Shown piece after piece: positions 26,555 to 35,092 of a DNA stretch of 64,000 nucleotides. The position numbers and the translations under genes are program-made. The stretch is from an uncultured Latescibacterota bacterium. GTDB lineage: Bacteria; Latescibacterota; UBA2968; UBA8231. The notes beneath the pieces are model-generated. The model was given only the letters and a program-made list of their open reading frames with translations. It did no database searches and was not told the origin of the DNA. Every line of letters begins with the position of its first letter. Position 1 is the stretch's first letter. Location of the stretch: contig OX638377.1 in NCBI GenBank assembly GCA_951813615.1, positions 5,801,739-5,865,738 on the forward strand. The letters are read 5' to 3'.

Positions 26555-27673
26555 ATGGCAGAAAGCCAAGATAGCGGCTACGGCCGAGGCAAAACCGGAT
26601 CAGAAGCTGAAGTAGCAGCCCCGGACTTGCCCTACCAGCCGCGCGATCCAGCGACCTATCGTCCGCAAATCGGCCTAATCGGCTGCGGCGGCATTTCCGA
26701 GATGCACTTGCGGGCCTATAAAAACGCCGGCTATGAGGTCGCGGCCCTGTGCAGCCGCGATCAGGGGCGCGTCGAGCAGCGGCAGCGGGAGTTCTACCCC
26801 GAGGCCGATACCTACCTCGACTATCGGGACCTGCTCGCCCGCGACGATATCGAAGTGGTGGACGTTACGCCCCATCCGCAGGAGCGGTTGCCGATCCTCG
26901 AAGCGACCATTGACGCTGGTAAACACGTCCTCAGCCAGAAGCCTTTCGTGCTCGACTTGGATGTGGGCGAGGCGCTCATTGCCCGGGCCGAGCGGCGCGG
27001 CGTGCAACTGGCCGTCAACCAGAATGGCCGCTGGGCACCGCACTTTAGCTACATGCGCCACGCGGTGGCCGCTAACTTGGTCGGCCAAGTGCAGAGCGTC
27101 GAGTTCGCCGTGCATTGGGATCACAACTGGATCGCTGGTTCGGCCTTTGACGCGGTGGAAGATTTGGTGCTCTACGACTTCGGCATGCACTGGTTTGATA
27201 TGACGGCGGTACTCTTGGGCAGCGAGACGCCGCAGAAGGTCCACGCTTCAGCCCGGCCCGCAGCCGATCAGGAAGCTAAACCGCCGCTTTTGGCCCAAGC
27301 GGCGATTGAGTGCGCGGGGGCGCAGGCGACGATTTTTTTTAACGGCAACACGCGCCAAGGGCAACAAGATCGCACGTATCTCGTCGGCACGGAGGGCACC
27401 ATAGGGGCCAGCGGCGTGGATCTGACGGAGCAAGAAGTCGTCTTGTACACCGCAGCGGGCGCGGCCCGACCGCAGCTTGTTGGGACGTGGTTCGAACAGG
27501 GGTTTCACGGGACCATGGCCGAATTGCTCTGCGCCGTCGAAGAGGGCCGTGAACCCAACAACAGCGCCCGCGCCAATCTCGCGAGTCTGGCACTGTGCTT
27601 TGCAGCCGTGGCGAGCGCTCACCGTGGCGAGCCGGTGGTGCCGGGGGCGGTGCGGCGATTGCCCGGCCATTGA
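26555..27673 (+). CDS. Gfo/Idh/MocA-family oxidoreductase (second of a tandem pair)
   Basis: This 372-residue protein has a standard nucleotide motif, IGLIGCGGISEMHLRAY, and QKPFVLDLD at the place of the EKP motif. The C-terminal domain includes LVLYDFGMHWFDM. It has about 30 extra residues at the N-terminus, before the Rossmann strand, that look disordered. Two different members of this family in tandem suggest sequential or two-subunit oxidation of one sugar derivative. The PhyH gene that follows 48 bases later is probably in the same operon. Confidence 0.85.
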   Translation: MAESQDSGYGRGKTGSEAEVAAPDLPYQPRDPATYRPQIGLIGCGGISEMHLRAYKNAGYEVAALCSRDQGRVEQRQREFYPEADTYLDYRDLLARDDIEVVDVTPHPQERLPILEATIDAGKHVLSQKPFVLDLDVGEALIARAERRGVQLAVNQNGRWAPHFSYMRHAVAANLVGQVQSVEFAVHWDHNWIAGSAFDAVEDLVLYDFGMHWFDMTAVLLGSETPQKVHASARPAADQEAKPPLLAQAAIECAGAQATIFFNGNTRQGQQDRTYLVGTEGTIGASGVDLTEQEVVLYTAAGAARPQLVGTWFEQGFHGTMAELLCAVEEGREPNNSARANLASLALCFAAVASAHRGEPVVPGAVRRLPGH

Positions 27674-27721
27674 GCCGCCTATAACTTTGCCGATAGACGG
27701 CAATCCGCTTGGAGGTTTCCC

Positions 27722-28570
27722 ATGGATACAACCTGCCTGCAATATGCGTTGACCGAGGAGGAGCGTCGCCAATTTGACGAGAACGGCTTCTTCATCGTCC
27801 GCGATGTGCTACCCTTGGATTTGGTCGCCCAACTCATCCCCATCGTCGATCGACTCGATGCCGAGTCCCGGCGGCAAAAGGGGCTGGAAAAGCACCAGAT
27901 GCACAACTTTTTCGACTTTATCGGCAAAGACGAACTCTTTCTGGAGTTGCTCGACTGGCCAAAGACGTTCGCCAAGGTATTTGGGATTTTGGGCTGGCAC
28001 ATTCAGCTCTACCACTCGCACTTGATCGTCACTCCGCCTTTAGACGGCGTCGTGCCCCAGCGCAAGCGGCTGGGCTGGCATCAAGACAGCGGACGGCTCA
28101 ATATCGACATGGAGACTGAGCCTCGTCCGAGGGTCTCGCTCAAGGTGGCGTACTTTCTCACGGACTGCACCGAGACCAATCGCGGCAACTTCCACGCCGT
28201 ACCCGGCTCGCACCTAAAAAACAAGCTGGAAATGCCCGCAGACGAGGACTTAGACCCAGCGGGTGCGGTGCCGATCCAAGTGGCAGCGGGCGACGCGGTG
28301 TTTTTCGACCGGCGGATTTGGCATGCAGCCGGCCACAACTCCTCGCCCGATGCGCGCAGGGCGCTGTTTTACGGCTATAGCTACCGCTGGTTGCGACCGC
28401 GCGACGACATGACGGTGGAACACCTGATGGATCGCTGCGATCCGATTCGCCAGCAGCTATTAGGTGCCGGTCCGAGCGGCGGGCACGGCTACACCTCGCC
28501 GCAAGAAGAAGACGTGCCGCTGAGAGAGTGGATCCGCGAGCATCTGGGTGAAGAAGCGGTGGTGCAGTAA
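27722..28570 (+). CDS. Phytanoyl-CoA dioxygenase family protein
   Basis: This 282-residue PhyH protein has a complete metal site: HQD in LGWHQDSGRL, a distal His in FDRRIWHAAGHN, and an Arg in DARRALFYGY. GGAGG upstream of ATG 27722 fixes the start. It follows the methyltransferase and tandem dehydrogenase genes, so it may hydroxylate an intermediate of the same pathway. It is convergent with the large secreted protein gene, with 54 bases between the two stops and no clear terminator. Confidence 0.9.
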   Translation: MDTTCLQYALTEEERRQFDENGFFIVRDVLPLDLVAQLIPIVDRLDAESRRQKGLEKHQMHNFFDFIGKDELFLELLDWPKTFAKVFGILGWHIQLYHSHLIVTPPLDGVVPQRKRLGWHQDSGRLNIDMETEPRPRVSLKVAYFLTDCTETNRGNFHAVPGSHLKNKLEMPADEDLDPAGAVPIQVAAGDAVFFDRRIWHAAGHNSSPDARRALFYGYSYRWLRPRDDMTVEHLMDRCDPIRQQLLGAGPSGGHGYTSPQEEDVPLREWIREHLGEEAVVQ

Positions 28571-28624
28571 ATTGATTGGGGCCTAGTCCGCTGTCAGGCC
28601 AGCAAAGAGCCGATGGTCATCAAA

Positions 28625-30982
28625 TCAGTAGACTATTGAGACCAACTCAACAGCCAGCTCGGTGCGCCCATCTCCCTTGACCTTCAACCGCGCTATATAA
28701 TTGCCCGGCGGCACTTGCCCTCCCGTCCCGGTGCGCCCGTCCCACGTCAACCGCAGCGGTCCGGCCGTGCCCATCGACTCTACCCCGGCCACGCGCCGTC
28801 CCGCCAAATCGAAAATCTCTAGCTGCACGGGCCGCGCGGTCAACACATCGACCAGATCCACTGCGGCAACCAACTCGTCGTTGACCCCGTCGCCGTTGGG
28901 CGTCAACACACTGGGGGCAATGGACATATTGGCCCACAAGGATCGACCCTGCGGCAAGCGCACCACATTGGTGCTGCTTTCCACCGACTCCGTAGCATCC
29001 CCTGGTTCGACTCGCTGGCGCACGGGCTCGGCCAGACGACTGTCCTCCAAAAACAACTCAAAGCGAGTGGCGTCGAGGAATACGGCCGCGGCAAAATCCA
29101 CTTCCACCAACTGCCCCGAGCGCACGGGCTGCGGCAATTGCACGGCAAAACCATCCTCCACTGCGGCCACTACCGCTTCCCGCACCACCCCATCCACCCG
29201 CACCTGGTCGAACTGCAAATCCGTCGAGGCCCGCACCAATAGTCGATCAAAGCCGTTGCGCGTGCGCACGGGCCGCACATAGTACGTGAAAATCTCCTGC
29301 CGACCCGGTTGCACCAGCACGGGTGCCAGTTCCGCAGCCACCTGCTGGGCCAGAGGTTCGGAAAAATCCAGCACCACCCAATCCAGTTGCGCCCCCACTG
29401 ACGGATCGCCGGATACCAGCCGCCCTTCCAACTGCACATAGCGCCGCATGGAGGGCGACTGGAAGGGCTGGTCCGGCTCCAAATACACCGGACTCCACGG
29501 ACTCCAATCCGCCCCTGGCACAAAGACCGTATCAATGGGCCCGCGAAAAGAGGGGATGCGCCGCTCCCACTTCCGCTGAGTGATTTCCTTGCCTTCTGGA
29601 TCGCGGTATATCACCTCGGTGTCGAGCGTATTGCCCGAGCGGCTGCGCAGTTCCAGATGCGTGTCCCCCGGGGCCTGACCGCCCCAGCGCAAGGCATTGA
29701 TATTCTTCTGTCCCTGCAAATCCAAAATGGGCGAGCGCAGATCTACCTGGACCGGCGCGCCGCGGCCAAAGACCTGGAATTCGGAGATAGTACCAGAAGC
29801 CCCGCAGCCTCGCGCAGCCTCGCTGCCGAACTCGTCGCCGCAGTTGGCGTCCCACGTCTTCCATCTGATGCGCACAAAGCGGACCGGTAGACTGGTAAAA
29901 CGGTGATCGGCCAAGCCCTGTATCCGGTTGAGCCGGCTGCCCCAACCGGAAAAGTGCTTGGTCCAGCGCAGCGAGCCGTCCGGGGCCCGCGCCCCGTCCG
30001 AAGTCAATACCTCGTAGAAATTGAACGCAAACGAGCGGTAGTGGCGGGAAAAGGAGATCAACCGCACTTGGTCAACCCAGTAAACAGCCCCCAGATCCAT
30101 GGTGATCTGGGCAATCACATCGGTATCGGCCCGGGTCGCCCGGATATTGGACCAGACTGTGCTGATGCGGCCGTCCATCAACTGGAGGGCATTGGTCAGA
30201 TTCGGGGTATCGGGCTTCTTGGTATCGACCCCCACGACAATGTCCACGCTGCCGCCTCGCTCGATGGCCCCCTGTACCAGATTGTCGCCAAAGGCCTCCA
30301 CCTCGATTTCGACCAGTCGCGCCTCGGGTGCCGCTTTCAGGACTTCTACCCGCACGAAGTGCACTGGGAAGGGCTCGTCCGGGTTCAATTCATAGGTGAT
30401 CCGGCGGCGGCGATCTTCGGTAAAGCGCTCTTTAATTCGGTACGCTAGGGTGCCTTCTATCTGCGTGCGGGTCTCGTCGCGGAACTGTTCGCCGGTGGAC
30501 AGCAGCAGATCGAAAATCTCAAAGGGAGGCCCTCGCTCGGAAAAAATTAGATGCACCCGGTGGGCCGAAACCACCCGGCCCAGATCCACTTCGACAAACC
30601 AGTCCTCGACCCTCTCGTCCAAATCCGGCCCCCAGCCCGTGTCCTCGTCCCCGTCCAGCACCCCCGACGCCTCCAGGGCATTGGAACCCACCCGGCTGAT
30701 CCCCCCGCCAAAGACCACCGCGTCCAGGGCCGCATTGTTGTTCCGGCGCACCGCCACCGGCCGAATAATCCCCTCTCGCGTCAGTTCCACCGCCCCGAGG
30801 GGCAACTCCCACTGGCGCCACTGGGCCGCTGTTGCAAAGCGCAACTCGTCGCCTAAGGCCTTTTGCCAAGGGGCCAACAGAATGCCGATGGCGAGCAAAA
30901 ACGCCCGACCTGAATCCATCGCCGCACCACGGGAAATGCCCCCACTCGCCGCATTCCGGCAGATTTCTACTCCCTGCTCCAT
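28625..30982 (-). CDS. Large secreted discoidin-like protein with gliding/T9SS-type C-terminal tail
   Basis: This is a 785-residue exported protein. A hydrophobic signal lies near residues 26-46. Next comes WRQWELPLGAVELT, a motif shared with the paralog at 61514. Two F5/8-type C (discoidin-like) regions follow (SALEASGVLDGDEDTGW with DWFVEVDLG, and DLGAVYWVDQVRL), then beta-rich domains. The last ~95 residues contain LTPNGDGVND, a FlgD-like IFDLAGRRV, LTWDGR and a terminal SIVY, which resemble gliding-motility/T9SS C-terminal domains that direct proteins to the surface. The protein probably binds carbohydrate outside the cell. The ATG at 30982 was kept; 30919 is an alternative. It follows the polymerase-like gene after a terminator. 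Confidence 0.75.
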   Translation of the reverse strand: MEQGVEICRNAASGGISRGAAMDSGRAFLLAIGILLAPWQKALGDELRFATAAQWRQWELPLGAVELTREGIIRPVAVRRNNNAALDAVVFGGGISRVGSNALEASGVLDGDEDTGWGPDLDERVEDWFVEVDLGRVVSAHRVHLIFSERGPPFEIFDLLLSTGEQFRDETRTQIEGTLAYRIKERFTEDRRRRITYELNPDEPFPVHFVRVEVLKAAPEARLVEIEVEAFGDNLVQGAIERGGSVDIVVGVDTKKPDTPNLTNALQLMDGRISTVWSNIRATRADTDVIAQITMDLGAVYWVDQVRLISFSRHYRSFAFNFYEVLTSDGARAPDGSLRWTKHFSGWGSRLNRIQGLADHRFTSLPVRFVRIRWKTWDANCGDEFGSEAARGCGASGTISEFQVFGRGAPVQVDLRSPILDLQGQKNINALRWGGQAPGDTHLELRSRSGNTLDTEVIYRDPEGKEITQRKWERRIPSFRGPIDTVFVPGADWSPWSPVYLEPDQPFQSPSMRRYVQLEGRLVSGDPSVGAQLDWVVLDFSEPLAQQVAAELAPVLVQPGRQEIFTYYVRPVRTRNGFDRLLVRASTDLQFDQVRVDGVVREAVVAAVEDGFAVQLPQPVRSGQLVEVDFAAAVFLDATRFELFLEDSRLAEPVRQRVEPGDATESVESSTNVVRLPQGRSLWANMSIAPSVLTPNGDGVNDELVAAVDLVDVLTARPVQLEIFDLAGRRVAGVESMGTAGPLRLTWDGRTGTGGQVPPGNYIARLKVKGDGRTELAVELVSIVY

Positions 30983-31026
30983 CGATACCCACTTCCCCTC
31001 TGACAGAGTTTGTGGATATCTATATT

Positions 31027-31051
31027 AAATAAAAAGCGACTCATGCGTCGC
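31027..31051 (-). terminator. Intrinsic terminator after the polymerase-like gene
   Basis: On the minus strand a GCGAC/GTCGC stem with a 6-base loop is followed directly by TTTTTATTT. It begins 3 bases after the polymerase-like gene stop (TAG at 31056-31054) and should end the sigma/polymerase transcript before the secreted protein gene. The stem is short (5 bp), so termination may be partial. Confidence 0.55.
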
Positions 31052-31053
31052 CC

Positions 31054-34000
31054 CTAGGCCGTCAGTCCCACAAAGAGTCGGCTGAACAAGCTGGTCAGCG
31101 GCTCGACCTCGCCGCGCTCTGCCGCCCTAGCAAAGACTACACCCGGCTGCGCAGCCCTAGCGGCCCGGCCCAAAACGTAGTAATCGGCACGGATGGGCTG
31201 TTGAGCCGCTTCCCGCGCCCCGGTCCAGCCCTGGTTGGTGGCAGCCAAACCCCATAAGGCACGCGGTGCCCGCACCTTGATTTCCTCCACCGACAGGCCG
31301 TCGCGCCAACAACCGCGCTGGGCGAATAGGCCGCCATCTTCTCGATAGATTAACCCACCGCCCACGTATTGAATCAACTGCTGTTGGTTGCCCCGCGCCC
31401 CCGACAGCGACAACAAGGCCAAAGGCCCCAAGTCGTTGTCGTCGAATTCAGCCTGCTGGTAGAGAGCCGCCACTAACTCGTCGCTATACATTTGCCACTC
31501 GTCCCAATTGACCTCCTTGGGCTGCTCAGGCCACTCCTTGCTCGAACCGAGGAAGGGATTGAAGGAGGCTCCCGACTGCTTGCAGACCGCAAAGCCGCGC
31601 CGCGTCAACTGGTCGAGTACCTCTAACGCTCGCTGCAAACCTTCGCGCTGCAGTACCTGAGCTAGCAAGCGGTTGAGGTTGTGCTTGGAAAATAGCCGGC
31701 TGCCATCTACGGCTACTCCGGTCAGTTCCTCCACTTCAGTGCGGCCTTCCTCAGTGCGGCATAGCTGCGCCAAGCCCCATATCATGCCGTGGTAATTGTC
31801 GGCCACGTAGCGCCATACATCCGCATCGCGCTGTATGTGTCCGGCCACCGACAGCGCAATCTCGGCTTCGGCCTGGGCTTCCTCAGTGAGGGGCAAAAAC
31901 ACCTCTATCTGATCGCCGTCAAAATCTAGCTCCATCAGTCGGCAAACGCGCGGATGGACGCGCACGGCGGCCCCGGCCAAACGCTGCGGACGAAAGGCCA
32001 CCACCGCGGTAGTAGCCGGGTCATCGTCAACCAGCACCCGCTGGGCGCTGTACAGCAACACCCACGAGCGCCCCATGATCGCGTCCAGCACCTCAGTCGC
32101 TTGGGCCGAACGCTGCGCCACTTCCTCGGCGCGACCTATCTCTCGCTCCACCTGAGGCCCGAACAAATCCCAAGCCATTTCCTCGGGCAGGCCCACTTGG
32201 TCGAGATTCAACTCAGACTCCGAGGCGAGCGCAGCCCGACCGCTAAACAGCGGTCTAGCCCAGAAGTGGAGGTGCTCCGGGCGCAACAGCGCGGTAAAAA
32301 GATCCTCCACCCGTTGGGTCACCTGCGCCACTGCTGGCTCGGTCAGAGCCTCAGGAGCCTCGCTATCGACGATGCGCTGCAAGCGCGTATTGGCTTCGAC
32401 CAAATCCTCGTAGCAACCCCGGATCAGCTCGAACTCGGACTCCGCAGGCAAAGCAACAGGGGTTCCCACCGTCCCCACTTGGCGTCCCGGTGCCCACGGG
32501 TGCGGCACTGGGCGGGCCAAGGTCAGTCCCTCCGGCTCGACAAAGGAAAAGCGCAACTCCTCGCTCGCTAACTCGGCCCGTATCCCGGCCATACCCAACA
32601 ACTGCTGCAACAAAGCAAAGCGCGGTGCTGGAGGCGGGGACGGGGACACCGGGCCGGTGGTTAGGCGCTGGTCTAGCCCATTGGCGTCGGGTCGCTCAGC
32701 CGCGGCCGTGTTGAACAAAGCGTGAATATTGGCTACGGCCCCAGCCTCGCACAAAGCGCCGTAGGTCATCATGTCGAGCTCTGGTCCGCCGACTCCTGCC
32801 ACCGCAGTTTCCAAGCGCTCGGCTGCGGTGTGGGCCGCCAGAAGGCCCCAGTACACCCAACCCACAGTACTGCGGTAAGGCAGCTCCTCGCCTTTGAGGG
32901 TCAGTTGCTCCATGCCGTCTTCGGGCAGTCCCGCCTCGACCAGACGCGCTTTCAACACTTCTTCGCTGGGTGCCTGAAAAGGCGGCACCACCGCTGGACA
33001 CCCAGCGGCTTGCGCGAGGCGACCCATGACTGCCTCGCGCTGCTGGCCGAAATTGAGCCGCGAGACCATACTGGTGGGACTGAAGATGAGTTCTATCGGC
33101 GTACCATCGGGCAACTGCGGCATGTCGGCGTCGGGCAGGATGCGCGTCACCACCGCTTTGGCACCGTGGCGGTTGCTTAGTTTGTCGCCCACCCCCACTG
33201 CGGCGGGAAAATCCATCCGCGCCGCGGCCGACTCGCTGATGACCAAGCCATCCTCAAACGTGTCCCCGTCCCACATGATGAAGGCGGTCAACAGATTGTA
33301 CCCACCCCAAAAATCGACGGCCTCGGGCTCGTATCCCGTCTGCACTAGGGCTGGCTCGGGTTTGTGGCCCTTGGAGGCCAAGCGCTGGTCGTACTGCTGG
33401 CGGAACCAACCCGTGGCGTGGACCGGTGCCGCGGTATCGGCCGCACTCGCCCACTGGCGCATCATATTGATGCCCATCAGGGCGCGATTAGTATCGTCGT
33501 GTTCTAAGAAGGGCACCATGGAAGCCGAAAAACCCAAGATGCTGTCGGGATCTTCGTCGATCCGTTCGAGCTTGCCATCGCGGATGCGGGCACCGCGAGC
33601 CACGTCCAGCACTCGGCCGATATTGGGGCCCTCGGGGGTGCAGTAGGGGCACACTAGGCCGTATTGGCTGTAGGGGAAAACATCTTGGTCGTCAAACGGC
33701 TCGACGACGGGGATCAACGTCAGCCGCCGCAAATGAGTATAGCGGTCAAGCCAGTTGGTCGCCTGTAGATACTGCGAGGTTTCCTCCAGGTGGAAGTCGC
33801 GCATCCAAGCGTCCAACGGCAGCCAGTTGCGCACCAAGTCGCCATCCCAAGCCAACTGCTCAGGGGCTGCCTCTAACCTTTGGTCAATAAAGTCGTAGAG
33901 CTGCTCGCCCACGCACAGAATTCGCGCTTGATCGAGTTCGCGCTGGTCGGGATAGGGGACCACGACCCGGTAGTTGCCTTCAATGTGGAAAAGACCATCG

Positions 34001-34209
34001 CGGTCGGGCCGAGGCAAATTCCGGTACTCAACCTCGACCGAGGCATCGCCGAGTCCCAAGCTCAGTTTAATGGAAAAAGTATAGGAGTCCTGTTGTTCGA
34101 CCTGATAGTCGGCCAGCGGCAAGCGCTCGCCCAAAAGCCGGGGCAGGCGCTGGTAGATGAAAAGGTCAAAGGACTCCCTATGCCAAGGTACGTCGAGATT
34201 CAATGTCAT
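31054..34209 (-). CDS. Single-chain RNA polymerase-like protein (fused compact beta and beta-prime cores)
   Basis: This 1051-residue protein joins the catalytic parts of RpoB and RpoC. Beta-like motifs: CPYCTPEGPNIG (187-198), PFLEHDDTNRALMG (233-246), FEDGLVISE (318-326), GDKLSNRHGAK (341-351, active-site Lys343 and Lys351) and DMPQLPDGTP (362-371). A Pro-rich linker lies at 517-530. Beta-prime-like motifs: a clamp-helix-like stretch (~594-641, NTRLQRIVDSEAPE), LFSGR (654-658), the magnesium triad DFDGD (762-766), and SGARGN (936-941). The beta flap is reduced to ~15 residues, zinc fingers and lineage inserts are absent, the bridge helix is degenerate and the trigger-loop TMRTFH motif is missing. 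The ATG overlaps the sigma gene stop (ATGA). The housekeeping pair is over 2,500 residues, so this is a separate polymerase or a derivative. Confidence 0.85.
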   Translation of the reverse strand: MTLNLDVPWHRESFDLFIYQRLPRLLGERLPLADYQVEQQDSYTFSIKLSLGLGDASVEVEYRNLPRPDRDGLFHIEGNYRVVVPYPDQRELDQARILCVGEQLYDFIDQRLEAAPEQLAWDGDLVRNWLPLDAWMRDFHLEETSQYLQATNWLDRYTHLRRLTLIPVVEPFDDQDVFPYSQYGLVCPYCTPEGPNIGRVLDVARGARIRDGKLERIDEDPDSILGFSASMVPFLEHDDTNRALMGINMMRQWASAADTAAPVHATGWFRQQYDQRLASKGHKPEPALVQTGYEPEAVDFWGGYNLLTAFIMWDGDTFEDGLVISESAAARMDFPAAVGVGDKLSNRHGAKAVVTRILPDADMPQLPDGTPIELIFSPTSMVSRLNFGQQREAVMGRLAQAAGCPAVVPPFQAPSEEVLKARLVEAGLPEDGMEQLTLKGEELPYRSTVGWVYWGLLAAHTAAERLETAVAGVGGPELDMMTYGALCEAGAVANIHALFNTAAAERPDANGLDQRLTTGPVSPSPPPAPRFALLQQLLGMAGIRAELASEELRFSFVEPEGLTLARPVPHPWAPGRQVGTVGTPVALPAESEFELIRGCYEDLVEANTRLQRIVDSEAPEALTEPAVAQVTQRVEDLFTALLRPEHLHFWARPLFSGRAALASESELNLDQVGLPEEMAWDLFGPQVEREIGRAEEVAQRSAQATEVLDAIMGRSWVLLYSAQRVLVDDDPATTAVVAFRPQRLAGAAVRVHPRVCRLMELDFDGDQIEVFLPLTEEAQAEAEIALSVAGHIQRDADVWRYVADNYHGMIWGLAQLCRTEEGRTEVEELTGVAVDGSRLFSKHNLNRLLAQVLQREGLQRALEVLDQLTRRGFAVCKQSGASFNPFLGSSKEWPEQPKEVNWDEWQMYSDELVAALYQQAEFDDNDLGPLALLSLSGARGNQQQLIQYVGGGLIYREDGGLFAQRGCWRDGLSVEEIKVRAPRALWGLAATNQGWTGAREAAQQPIRADYYVLGRAARAAQPGVVFARAAERGEVEPLTSLFSRLFVGLTA

Positions 34210-34805
34210 TGATGTTCCTCCGGGTTATGGATGGCCTGCCAGGCCCGTGAGATCTGGCGGCGGCCGTGGTGCAGCCGCGACTTTACTGTGCCTTCGGGAA
34301 TGCCCAAGCGTTCGGCGGCGTCCCGCACTTCGACTTGGGCGTCGTAGATCAGGTGGAAAACTTCGCGTTTGTCCTCGGACAGTTCTTGTACCTGTCGCCG
34401 CAGCCAGCGCTGCTGGTCGGCCCGTTCCACTTGGGCGTCGGGGCGTTCGGACGCCGCCTCAATCATCCATTCGGGCACTTGCTGCGTCTCCTGCTCCACG
34501 GTTTCAGACAGCATTTCCAGCCGCTGCTCTCGCCGCCTTCGCACGGTGCGCAGGTGAGTCAGGGAAAGATGAGTGGCAATGCGGAACAGCCAAGCAGCCG
34601 CAGAGCCTCGACCGCTCCATTGATCGGCCCGGTTCCACACTCGCAAGAAAACCTCTTGCACTACATCGTTAGCACTCGCATCGTCGCGGACGATGCAGCG
34701 CACGTGGTGGTGAATCTGCTCCCGATAGCGCTCAAAGAACTGCTGGAACGCGCATGCGTCGCGTTCTTTTATTTGCGCTATGAGTTGTGGATCCGGTATC
34801 TGCAT
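34206..34805 (-). CDS. ECF-type sigma factor coupled to polymerase-like gene
   Basis: This 199-residue sigma-70-family protein has region 2 at about residues 24-92 (YREQIHHHVRCI, ANDVVQEVFLRVW, AWLFRIATHL) and region 4 at about 132-185 (LSEDKREVFHL, AERLGIPEGTVKSRLHHGRR). Region 3 and the N-terminal region 1 are absent, as in ECF factors. GGAGGG five bases before 34805 fixes the start; an earlier ATG would add 26 residues. Its last codons overlap the polymerase-like start (ATGA, with GGAGG just upstream), so the two are made in a linked way. No anti-sigma gene is seen nearby. It probably guides either the adjacent single-chain enzyme or the housekeeping polymerase. Confidence 0.9.
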   Translation of the reverse strand: MQIPDPQLIAQIKERDACAFQQFFERYREQIHHHVRCIVRDDASANDVVQEVFLRVWNRADQWSGRGSAAAWLFRIATHLSLTHLRTVRRRREQRLEMLSETVEQETQQVPEWMIEAASERPDAQVERADQQRWLRRQVQELSEDKREVFHLIYDAQVEVRDAAERLGIPEGTVKSRLHHGRRQISRAWQAIHNPEEHQ

Positions 34806-34968
34806 CGAAGCCCTCCGCAGATAAAGACTCCGCCCGGAAAGTACAGGTTCAAAGACGAAGGTGAAAAAATCCAAAAATCTCATTGAGGGCCGGTTTCCTC
34901 TTTGAGTTGACCCACTAGTCGAGCATGGTATCTTACAGAAGTCCTGAATGACTTGAACGGTTCGATAG

Positions 34969-35032
34969 GCGGATCATCTTGTGAATATTATTCTGCGTCT
35001 GTCTGCGTCCATCTGCGGATCGTCTTGTGAAT
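34969..35032. promoter_or_regulatory. Repeat cluster between the sigma gene and a divergent PhyH gene
   Basis: Two 18-base direct repeats, GCGGATCATCTTGTGAAT (34969-34986) and GCGGATCGTCTTGTGAAT (35015-35032), differ at one base. Between them, three 10-base units begin TCTGCG (34992, 35002, 35012), one helical turn apart. The layout suggests tandem protein-binding sites in the shared regulatory region of the sigma/polymerase operon and the PhyH gene. The binding protein is unknown. Confidence 0.5.
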
Positions 35033-35092
35033 GGTTTTGCTATACCACCCACCGCCAGAAAACCAACCCCAACCTATCTAGATCGAGATCCC

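Noticed and set aside
31054..34209. Housekeeping RpoB-RpoC fusion such as in Helicobacter
   Set aside because: Those fusions exceed 2,800 residues and keep the flap, zinc fingers and trigger loop. This one is 1051 residues and lacks them.
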